22,782 nucleotides of DNA, taken from positions 1-22,782 of the forward strand of contig JAYWGN010000045.1 in the NCBI GenBank assembly GCA_043778255.1, in the 5' to 3' direction. The stretch is from JAYWGN01 sp043778255 (lineage in GTDB: Bacteria; Bacteroidota; Bacteroidia; Chitinophagales; Chitinophagaceae). A program made the translations under genes and the position numbers. Below, one piece after another: positions 1 through 6,935 of this stretch; the first letter of the stretch is position 1, and every line of letters starts with the position of its first letter. Below the pieces are notes generated by a model. That model searched no databases. It was not told the DNA's origin and saw only the letters and a list, made by a program, of their open reading frames with translations.

Positions 1-1314
1 ACTATCCCCATCGCCAAAGCGCCACTTGTAGGTAAGGTTGTTGCCCTTTATATAGGTTTTGCCTTGCAGGGTTACCGTACGGCAATCTGCTGCTACAGTG
101 TAAGTTATTTGGGTGTTGGGGTTGGTAAAGGTAAATGGTGCAGCGTAGGGGAAACGGCTGTATGCTGGACTTGGTAATAAGATTGAATAAGGTATAAAAT
201 TACAAAAAGATTTAGACATATTTGGAGCTTCAATTGAACTTAATCTTGAATCACTACCACCAGAAACATAAATTTTTCCATTTGGCCCTAACTGCAATCC
301 AGGGGCTGTTATGTATGTAAAATCGATACTATTTAAAGAGTCAATTTTAAATGCAGAGTTGTGAATAGAAATACTATCATAAATATTTAAATCATATTGT
401 ATAATTCTTGGGCTATTGTATGGATTTCCTTCATTAAAAATTTGACTAATATACAAATATTGGGAATTTGGACTAAATTCAACACCATAAGATTCTAAAG
501 TTGGTATCTTTATAGCGTTACTTAACATACCAGTAGCATTATTAAATTTATAAATCTCAATATAATCACGATATGCAGCAGCAATTAATTTTCCATTGGG
601 GCTAGCTTTCATGTCTCCAAAACTAATTTGATCGAAACTATAATTTAAATTATTGCCAATAACACTAATTACATATTTGCTAGTATCTATGCCACTACAA
701 GAAATATTATAACTGTAAAAATGGTTAGTCCAATCTCTACAAACCCACCAGACTCCACTAGCATTAGCGGTTGGAATTGCTGTCATTTTCTCTATTGCAT
801 TATTTTTAATAATCTTATTTTTGACTGTTATATCACCTAACCCATTATTCAAACTCATATCAATTATGTTATAAGAATATTTACAAGTATCAGGTAAAGA
901 AGCAAAACTCAAATTTCCTTGAGAAATCAATAAAAAATATTTTGTTGAATCATTAAGTGAGGGAATAATAAGAGCAGAGTTAACAATTCCACCTAAGCCA
1001 AGTAAGCCAAATCCATTTGGCATTTGATTACCATTTTTATCCCAAACTAATCCTCCATTTGTACTAAATAAATAAGCACCATTGTTATTTGAAATATTTG
1101 CAGTTGTATAAAGATAATTTCCATTAAAAGGTGAGCCACCTAAAAAAGCAGGACTATTATTATTAAAATTTAAACCATTATTACTATGAAAGTACCAATT
1201 ATCAAATTGTTGACAATTAGTTGAAATTACAAATAGCATACATACACAAAAACATAATTTATTTTTAATTAAATTATTTGCTAAAAAAGAAATATGTGGA
1301 TAACTTTTTTTCAT
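1..1314 (-). CDS. Secreted propeller/PKD surface protein, 3' part missing
   Basis: The frame is open for 438 codons and runs off the left edge, so the C-terminus is missing. It starts at the ATG whose complement is 1312-1314. The N-terminus has a basic start and a hydrophobic stretch (about residues 18-31, NKLCFCVCMLFVIS) that fits a signal peptide; Met26 could be an alternative start. Residues about 38-370 have the layout of the beta-propeller found in many Bacteroidota gliding or T9SS-secreted proteins: NWYFHSNNGLNF, MPNGFGLLGLGG, YNIIDMSLNNGLGD, GVEFSPNSQYLYIS, LQLGPNGKIYVSGG. From about residue 380 a PKD-like domain begins, ending at the edge in YKWRFGDGDS. I infer export and cell-surface attachment or adhesion; the expected sorting domain lies outside the window. 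GC is about 48% over 1-180 and about 28% over 181-420 by hand count, and the step falls at the domain boundary. Confidence 0.85.
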   Translation of the reverse strand, partial: MKKSYPHISFLANNLIKNKLCFCVCMLFVISTNCQQFDNWYFHSNNGLNFNNNSPAFLGGSPFNGNYLYTTANISNNNGAYLFSTNGGLVWDKNGNQMPNGFGLLGLGGIVNSALIIPSLNDSTKYFLLISQGNLSFASLPDTCKYSYNIIDMSLNNGLGDITVKNKIIKNNAIEKMTAIPTANASGVWWVCRDWTNHFYSYNISCSGIDTSKYVISVIGNNLNYSFDQISFGDMKASPNGKLIAAAYRDYIEIYKFNNATGMLSNAIKIPTLESYGVEFSPNSQYLYISQIFNEGNPYNSPRIIQYDLNIYDSISIHNSAFKIDSLNSIDFTYITAPGLQLGPNGKIYVSGGSDSRLSSIEAPNMSKSFCNFIPYSILLPSPAYSRFPYAAPFTFTNPNTQITYTVAADCRTVTLQGKTYIKGNNLTYKWRFGDGDS

Positions 1315-1383
1315 AATATTCCATAAAAGTACGAAAAAAAAAAAAATAGATTTACTTATTATTTAATCAAAAAATTATTTTTT

Positions 1384-3714
1384 ATGAAAAATGTAAGTAA
1401 AATTATTTTATTATTATTAATGCTTTTAAGTATTATACAGGTAAATTCACAGCAAAATGTTGGCACAAATTTAACAGGTGCAGCACCAGTTACAAACCCT
1501 GCAGGGCTAAGCCAATTAGAAGTACGAGGTAAGCCATTTTCACAAAATGAAAATGCTAATCCAGGTCCAAATTTTTTAACAGGTAATACGAGTACCAACC
1601 CTTATGTACCTATTACTAACCCATTAAGATGGTCAACTTTAGGAAATTTTTCTACTGGTGATTATGGCTTAAAAATTAGAAGTGGAAATTTGGGAATTAA
1701 TTTAGGGTTTGTACAAGCCAATAAATATGGGCTATCATGGTTTAGTAGTACTTCAGCAGTTCCTGATTTCTTTTTTACTCCCGTTTCTTCAACTGGCTCA
1801 AATAATACGCCAGGCACAAATGCAAATGATCAAAAACTTGTTATTAGTGGCACAGCAACTGGTGGTAGCTTATCGTCGGTTGATTATTCCGTTTTTGCAA
1901 ATAGGAGTTTGATTGGTTCATTAAGCGATGGCTCATTTGGCAACCCATTTGGTAACGATGGACAATGGTCAGCACTTGGCAAAGTTGATTTATCAGCTAT
2001 AAGTTCGTCACCTCAAACATTGTATGGGTTGCGAATACAAAGGGCTGGTAGAGGTTTAACTATGGGTTACAGGGGAGTGTTTCAAAACCCAGGAACAACA
2101 CCTACATTAGGCACAGCTTTTATTGAGTGGATTGGTAATAACCCTACAACACCTGGTGTATTAGATTTTAACTTTGCAACTGACCCTGGCACTCCAGGTA
2201 CCCCTGGTGCAAGGGCAACTATATTTAAAATGGAACCATCAAGTGCAACTACTGGTAATAGTTATAGCCTTAATGGCTACATAGGGCATTTGCAAGATGG
2301 CATATTCAATGATGCTGCAGCGAATAATAATCAATGGGCATCAATAGGTCGTAATAATATTGCAGGCTTAACTTATTATGGTCAAAATATACAAAGAAAT
2401 AATAGGCAAATTTTTATGGGTTATAGTGGTGCAGGGCAGTTAAATAATGCACCAACATTGGGTAATGCACTTATACAATGGAATGGTAATAATGGAACTA
2501 CAGCAGGTGATTTAGACTTTAAAAGTGCTAGTGATAATCAAAACAATCAGATTACACAAATTTTAAAACTTACTAATACTGGTAATGCTATTTTAGGAAC
2601 TTCAACAAGCTCACAATTTATAAACCCTAAAATGGAAATTAACACCAATGGTAACCAACTTGGCTTGGGAATATTTACAACAAATCAAAGTGCAATTAAT
2701 GCTATTTCAAGTAATACAAAGTGTGCTCAGTTTACTTCAATTGGTAATTTATCGCAGCAAACAGTTGAAGGTGTAGTAGGTGTAGCTTCGGGTAGCAATG
2801 GTTATAACTATGGGGTATATGGTTATGCCGAAGATAATTTGGTTGGTAGTGGTAGTTTTAAAAATAATTACGGCGTAGGTGGTAAAGGGCAATTTGGGGG
2901 ATTAGCAATAGGCGTATCGGGAGATGCTGAAGCAGGTACTTATGGCACATGGGGTTTATATGGTAGAGCTATTAACCCAGGCAATTCTTGGGGTTTAGCA
3001 GGTTATTTTGATGGCGATGCTGTTGCAACAGGTAGTTTTTATTCTTTCTCCGATGCAGGGCTAAAGAAAAATATAACTAAAGCAACATCAATGCTAGATA
3101 AAGTATTACAACTTAATACAGTATCCTATAATTTTGATACTGAAAAACATAAAGACATACAACTTACGACAAAACCACAAATTGGTTTTATTTCACAAGA
3201 AGTTGAAAAAATATTCCCCGATTTAGTAAAAGGAATAAATACACCAAATAGAAATGAAAACGATTTAATAACTTCATTTACAGAGTATAAGGCTTTAAAT
3301 TACATAGGATTAGTGCCTGTACTTACCAAAGCTATACAAGAGCTTAATGAAAAAGTAACGGTATTGGAAAAACAACTTGCCGAGGCAAAATCAGCTACTT
3401 ATGTAGCGGCCAAAACCGTAACACCACAGGAGCAGCAACTGCTAGCAAACAAAACCTATATGTTGGCTCAAAACGTACCTAATCCATTTAGCCAAAGTAC
3501 GGTTATTAGGTATAGCCTACCCAATAATACCGATAAGGCAGTACTAGTAATATTCAATCTTAATGGTACACTTATACAACAGTTTGCATTAAGTGCTGCT
3601 AAAGGCAGTAGCCAAGTAACGGTAAATGCTGGTACACTTGCAGCGGGTAAATACATATACAGCCTTATAGTAAATGGTGAGGAGGTTATTACTAAAACGA
3701 TGGTAGTGTTGTAA
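1384..3714 (+). CDS. Tail-fibre (S74 chaperone) domain protein with T9SS sorting domain
   Basis: This 776-residue surface protein starts with a signal peptide (about 1-22, MKNVSKIILLLLMLLSIIQV). Residues about 80-380 hold degenerate repeats: QWSALG (194-199) to LDF (260-262) and QWASIG (317-322) to LDF (377-379) share a GNN-TT-G-LDF ending, and RWSTLG (82-87) is a weaker copy. A Gly/Tyr-rich region follows (YGVYGYA, WGLYGRA, WGLAGYF). S556-D557 opens SDAGLKKNI, the hallmark of the intramolecular chaperone/peptidase S74 domain of phage tail fibres, with IGFISQEVEKIFPDLV further on. A short coiled coil (about 647-669) leads to a type A T9SS sorting domain (about 690-776: LAQNVPNPF, then GKYIYSLIVNG). 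Known family role: the S74 domain helps fibres trimerise and may cut itself off. I infer a secreted, trimeric surface fibre; its ligand is unknown. Its TAA stop is the first three bases of a 7-mer repeat array. Confidence 0.9.
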   Translation: MKNVSKIILLLLMLLSIIQVNSQQNVGTNLTGAAPVTNPAGLSQLEVRGKPFSQNENANPGPNFLTGNTSTNPYVPITNPLRWSTLGNFSTGDYGLKIRSGNLGINLGFVQANKYGLSWFSSTSAVPDFFFTPVSSTGSNNTPGTNANDQKLVISGTATGGSLSSVDYSVFANRSLIGSLSDGSFGNPFGNDGQWSALGKVDLSAISSSPQTLYGLRIQRAGRGLTMGYRGVFQNPGTTPTLGTAFIEWIGNNPTTPGVLDFNFATDPGTPGTPGARATIFKMEPSSATTGNSYSLNGYIGHLQDGIFNDAAANNNQWASIGRNNIAGLTYYGQNIQRNNRQIFMGYSGAGQLNNAPTLGNALIQWNGNNGTTAGDLDFKSASDNQNNQITQILKLTNTGNAILGTSTSSQFINPKMEINTNGNQLGLGIFTTNQSAINAISSNTKCAQFTSIGNLSQQTVEGVVGVASGSNGYNYGVYGYAEDNLVGSGSFKNNYGVGGKGQFGGLAIGVSGDAEAGTYGTWGLYGRAINPGNSWGLAGYFDGDAVATGSFYSFSDAGLKKNITKATSMLDKVLQLNTVSYNFDTEKHKDIQLTTKPQIGFISQEVEKIFPDLVKGINTPNRNENDLITSFTEYKALNYIGLVPVLTKAIQELNEKVTVLEKQLAEAKSATYVAAKTVTPQEQQLLANKTYMLAQNVPNPFSQSTVIRYSLPNNTDKAVLVIFNLNGTLIQQFALSAAKGSSQVTVNAGTLAAGKYIYSLIVNGEEVITKTMVVL

Positions 3715-3802
3715 TTGACAATTGATAATTGATAATTGACAATGGATAATTGACAATTGATAATTCATAATTGACAATTGATAATTGATAATTGATAATC
3801 CC
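3712..3802. repeat. 7-bp tandem repeat array (TAATTGA/CAATTGA)
   Basis: Twelve contiguous 7-base units occupy 3712-3795, nearly all TAATTGA or CAATTGA, with single variants CAATGGA and TAATTCA. A degenerate unit (TAATCCC) follows. The first three bases are the stop codon of the upstream gene. The reading phase shifts every unit, so stops occur in all frames on this strand. Confidence 0.9.
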
Positions 3803-3831
3803 GAATACTCGGGACAAGTTGTGCTAGTATG
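3799..3831. repeat. Hairpin-headed dispersed motif, copy 1
   Basis: TCCCGA-ATAC-TCGGGA forms a 6-bp stem with a 4-base loop (3799-3814). It is followed by CAAGTTGTGCTAGTATG. Related copies lie at 4447-4470 (about 18 of 24 positions) and 8940-8970 (about 23 of 28 positions), each directly after a 7-mer or 8-mer repeat tract. Two or three relict 8-mers (TGTGCTAA-like) follow at about 3827-3850. Confidence 0.6.
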
Positions 3832-3885
3832 TTAATGTGCTAATCGCATACTATGGAGTTTATAAATTTTAAATTGAATGAAGTA

Positions 3886-3919
3886 AAACCTATAAGGTTT
3901 TCAAAAACCTTATAGGTTT
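3886..3919. repeat. Perfect 16-bp inverted repeat
   Basis: AAACCTATAAGGTTTT (3886-3901) and its exact reverse complement (3904-3919) are separated by two bases, giving a long A/T-ended hairpin. It lies about 170 bases after the surface-protein stop. There is no clean U-tract on either strand, so a terminator role is possible but not shown. It could equally be a dispersed palindromic element. Confidence 0.75.
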
Positions 3920-3950
3920 ATTTATGTAACATTTTATTGAATACTTGTAG

Positions 3951-4120
3951 GGTAGTTGCGGAGTGCCTAATAGGACTACAAAAGCCCAAGGGCTGCCCTG
4001 CTTAGGCGGTTATCCTTTTTTTTGAAGTTAAGTGTTTTCAAATTATGAGCGACGAAAAAAAAGATAATAGCCGGGCAGGGATATGTGGCTACATTGAAAT
4101 ACGATTGGGGAAAGCCCCTA
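3951..4120. ncRNA. Candidate structured RNA or palindromic element (unidentified)
   Basis: This stretch is more GC-rich than its surroundings and has nested inverted repeats. AGCCC-AA-GGGCT lies at 3983-3994. A long imperfect stem pairs 3996-4023 (CCCTGC, then GGC, TTATC and eight T) with 4055-4080 (eight A, GATAA, GCC, GCAGGG) around a loop of about 31 bases. GGGG-AAAG-CCCC lies at 4107-4118. No open frame covers it, and it sits between two 7-mer arrays. The strand cannot be fixed from the sequence. A small RNA, a large terminator-like structure or a non-autonomous mobile palindrome would all fit. Confidence 0.35.
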
Positions 4121-4125
4121 AATGT

Positions 4126-4195
4126 TAATTGATAATTGACAATGGATAATTGATAATTAATAATTGATTATTGATAATTGATAATTGACAATTTT
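4126..4195. repeat. 7-bp tandem repeat array, second block
   Basis: Ten 7-base units, mostly TAATTGA, occur here. The first four (TAATTGA twice, CAATGGA, TAATTGA) are identical over 28 bases to 3726-3753, so the structured stretch between is flanked by near-identical repeats. Confidence 0.85.
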
Positions 4196-4219
4196 TGATG
4201 TAATTTATTAAGTTAAATA

Positions 4220-4254
4220 ATATTCAATATTCAATTTTCAATGTGCAATTTTCT
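4220..4254. repeat. 7-bp repeats of ATATTCA/ATTTTCA type
   Basis: Five 7-base units occur: ATATTCA twice, ATTTTCA, ATGTGCA, ATTTTCT. They are followed by GTTGCCGATACTAAG, which resembles the sequence after the next block. This suggests the block and its tail were duplicated together. Confidence 0.7.
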
Positions 4255-4342
4255 GTTGCCGATACTAAGTAATTGATTAAAAAGAATTAAGGATTTTAGG
4301 GGTAAGGTTGGGTAGTTATTTATTGGGAGAACTTTGAAAATA

Positions 4343-4405
4343 ATATTCAATATTCGATATTCGATATTCAATTTTCAATTTTCAATTTCCAATCTTCAAT
4401 TTTTT
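4343..4405. repeat. 7-bp repeats of ATATTCA/ATTTTCA type, second block
   Basis: Eight clear 7-base units (ATATTCA, ATATTCG, ATTTTCA, ATTTCCA, ATCTTCA) and a degenerate ninth occur. The tail GTAGGCGATATTTGG parallels that after 4254. A diverged copy of the hairpin-headed motif follows at 4447-4470. Confidence 0.8.
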
Positions 4406-4536
4406 GTAGGCGATATTTGGTAGTTGATAATCTCGAATTAATTAATAATTCCGAAGGCTTGGCACAAGGTGAAAAATGAAAAATTATGAACTGTGCATTA
4501 CCACTTTATAAGTATATAAACCAATAACATTTGAAT

Positions 4537-4566
4537 AAAAAAAGCTACCTTTTACAGTAGCTTTTT
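4537..4566 (-). terminator. Rho-independent terminator of the S46 peptidase gene
   Basis: AAAAAGCTAC (4539-4548) pairs perfectly with GTAGCTTTTT (4557-4566) around an 8-base loop. Read on the minus strand, the stem ends in seven T. It lies 23 bases beyond the peptidase stop codon. Confidence 0.85.
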
Positions 4567-4588
4567 ATACAATTAAATTGTGTAAGTA

Positions 4589-6736
4589 CTATTTACTTAA
4601 CTTTAATTCGTTTACCAAATTTTTGGCACCACCTATTACATCAATACACCAAAGTACGTACCTAATATCAACACATATAGTGCGGTTGAGGTCTTTGTCA
4701 AAGGCTATTTTGTGGCTTAGGGCTTCGTAGTTACCATCAAATGCTAAGCCTATTAATTCGCCTTTATCGTTAAGTACTGGTGAGCCACTATTGCCACCAG
4801 TTATATCGTTAGTAGTTATAAAGGTTACTACTAATTTTTTTCTACTTTTATCTTCATACTGACCATAGTTTTTGTTACGTAAGGCAGTTACTACATTTTC
4901 GGGCAAGTCAAATTCATAATCGCCTTTTACATATTTTTGTAACAGTCCGTCACTTGTACATACAAAGTCATAAAGTGCTCCGTCTCTTGGTGTATAGCTT
5001 TTTACATTGCCATAGCTTACTCTCATACTAAAGTTGGCATCGGGGTACATTTTTTTGGCTGCTATGGGGTCTTTTGCCATTATGCCTTTTAAGTATAATC
5101 GGCCTAATTCGGCATTGGTAGCATTATACTTTGCTAACTTGGGCAAATAATTTTTGCTCCAATTGCTATTAAAGGCATCGAGTGTAACATAAGCCCAGTC
5201 AGCCTTTAGGCCATCTACGGTGGGGTTGGCTTTAAATGCTGCCCACTTATCATCATTAAGCATTAGGCTAGTTGCAAATACATCGGTTGCAAATTTTTTG
5301 TAGGTAGCTTCATCATCTAAACTACCATATTTTGCTGCAAGCATTGTATAAAAACCTTCGGGTTGTTGGCTTTTATCTACATTATTGTAGTAGAGTTCCA
5401 TTACTTTGGCTAATATTCTTTTATCACTTGGTGCATCAAATTCTTCTTTTAATGCGGCTCTTGCTGCTTCTACACTTTTCATTTGTTTTTCGTAGTCATT
5501 TTTTTCTATACCATCTTTAAGGGGTATTAAACCACCTGACCTTGATAATATGTTAGTGCCAAAAATACCTTCGGCCATATATACTCTATGTTTTTCGTAG
5601 GGTGTCCAAGCTGTATAATTTGCTGTGTAATTACTCAATACATTTTCAAATTCTGGTTTACTTTTTGCCCAATTAGCAAAGCCCATTTCATAATTTTGCT
5701 TTTGCTCATAGGTTTTAAATTTGAGTAATTGCTTTGTTTCACCATCAAAAAATTTCCAATAGTTAGCTACACTAGCATAGTTACTGGCTAATTTTAACTT
5801 TACTGCTGGGTCTTTAATCATTTCGGTGTACATATTAGCCAATCTCATATCTCTAAGGCTTACTAATGTTGGGTTGCTAATATCAGTTTTTAGCTTTACA
5901 CCATTGCTTACCTCGTATCGGTTAGTACCGCCAGGGTAACCATATATCATTGCATAATCGCCATCTTTAATTCCTTTCAAACTTACTGGTAGGCTATATT
6001 TGGGCTTATATGGCACATTTGCTGTGCTGTATTTTGATGGGTTACCATCAGCTGCCATATATACTCTAAACACACTAAAGTCGCCAGTGTGCCTTGGCCA
6101 CTCCCAATTGTCGGTATCGCCACCATACTTGCCAATACTTTCGGCTGGTGCTCCTACTAACCTAACATCGGTATAGGTTTGGTAGGTAAATAATAAAAAT
6201 TGATTGCCTTTGAACATGCTGTACATACGGCCTGTTAGCCCTTTTTTTTCATCAATTATTTTATCGGTAATTACTTTGTAGGCTACTTGTTGTTTGGTTA
6301 ATCTTTCTTGCCCTGTAAGTGTACCTAGGCTAGCTTCTACCTGCTTTGTTACATCGGTTATACTTACCAAAAACTGCACTGTTAATTTGCTTTGTATTTC
6401 TTCGGCTAATGATTTTGCATAAAAACCATCACGTAAATAATTGTTTTCAACAGTACTTGCTGTTGCTATGGCATCGTAACCACAATGGTGGTTGGTAAAT
6501 ATTAGTCCTTTTTCGCTTACTATTTCGCCAGTACAACCGCCACCAAATATAATAATGGCATCTTTAATACTTGACTTATTAATACTATAAAGCTGCTCAG
6601 CCGTTAGCTTTAAGCCTCGCTTTACCATATCGTTATATACTTGTTGGCCTAGCAACATGGGTAACCACATTCCCTCATCGGCGGTAGCTTTAAGTAAACT
6701 ACAAAAAAGCAACATCGTTAAAAAAACTTTTTTCAT
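4589..6736 (-). CDS. S46 family dipeptidyl-peptidase, DPP7-like
   Basis: This 715-residue protein has the usual family length and a signal peptide (about 1-19) followed by the typical DEGMWLP mature start. It is a chymotrypsin-fold serine exopeptidase of the periplasm that removes dipeptides from peptide N-termini, feeding peptide uptake. The catalytic histidine lies in TNHHCGYDAI (H83/H84), the aspartate in HTGDFSVFRVY (D219) and the serine in GGNSGSPV (S650). Eighteen residues after the serine, FDGN places Gly668 where Porphyromonas DPP11 has the Arg that selects Asp/Glu. This predicts a DPP7-type preference for hydrophobic or broad P1 residues. It appears to be transcribed alone: a terminator follows it and a TAAATTTG box lies about 33 bases before the start. 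Confidence 0.95.
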   Translation of the reverse strand: MKKVFLTMLLFCSLLKATADEGMWLPMLLGQQVYNDMVKRGLKLTAEQLYSINKSSIKDAIIIFGGGCTGEIVSEKGLIFTNHHCGYDAIATASTVENNYLRDGFYAKSLAEEIQSKLTVQFLVSITDVTKQVEASLGTLTGQERLTKQQVAYKVITDKIIDEKKGLTGRMYSMFKGNQFLLFTYQTYTDVRLVGAPAESIGKYGGDTDNWEWPRHTGDFSVFRVYMAADGNPSKYSTANVPYKPKYSLPVSLKGIKDGDYAMIYGYPGGTNRYEVSNGVKLKTDISNPTLVSLRDMRLANMYTEMIKDPAVKLKLASNYASVANYWKFFDGETKQLLKFKTYEQKQNYEMGFANWAKSKPEFENVLSNYTANYTAWTPYEKHRVYMAEGIFGTNILSRSGGLIPLKDGIEKNDYEKQMKSVEAARAALKEEFDAPSDKRILAKVMELYYNNVDKSQQPEGFYTMLAAKYGSLDDEATYKKFATDVFATSLMLNDDKWAAFKANPTVDGLKADWAYVTLDAFNSNWSKNYLPKLAKYNATNAELGRLYLKGIMAKDPIAAKKMYPDANFSMRVSYGNVKSYTPRDGALYDFVCTSDGLLQKYVKGDYEFDLPENVVTALRNKNYGQYEDKSRKKLVVTFITTNDITGGNSGSPVLNDKGELIGLAFDGNYEALSHKIAFDKDLNRTICVDIRYVLWCIDVIGGAKNLVNELKLSK

Positions 6737-6768
6737 TTGGTATTATTATTTGTGTATAAAATATTTGT

Positions 6769-6776
6769 ACAAATTT
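6769..6776 (-). promoter_or_regulatory. Possible -7 box for the S46 peptidase gene
   Basis: The minus strand reads TAAATTTG, matching the Bacteroidota -7 consensus TAnnTTTG, 33 bases before the start codon. I see no convincing -33 TTTG at 17-23 bases, so the call is weak. Confidence 0.3.
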
Positions 6777-6859
6777 AGTGTATCACTTTATATTAATGTG
6801 GTAATTGTTTCAAGTTATTTTTTTACACTATCGTAAAAATAGATTTTTTACTTGGCTAC

Positions 6860-6886
6860 AAAAAAACCTCCATATAATGAAGGTTT
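6860..6886 (-). terminator. Rho-independent terminator of the desaturase gene
   Basis: On the minus strand AAACCTTC and GGAGGTTT form an 8-bp stem (one G-U pair) with loop ATTATAT, followed by a run of seven T. It lies 49 bases past the desaturase stop. Confidence 0.75.
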
Positions 6887-6935
6887 GATAAATAAATATA
6901 TATTTTTTCGAAAGTAAAAAGTAATGAAAATTTGG

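Noticed and set aside
3589..3777. Minus-strand frame encoding a NYQLSII-type repeated peptide
   Set aside because: The peptide is a direct translation of the 7-mer array (three units give seven residues) continuing into the antisense of the sorting domain.
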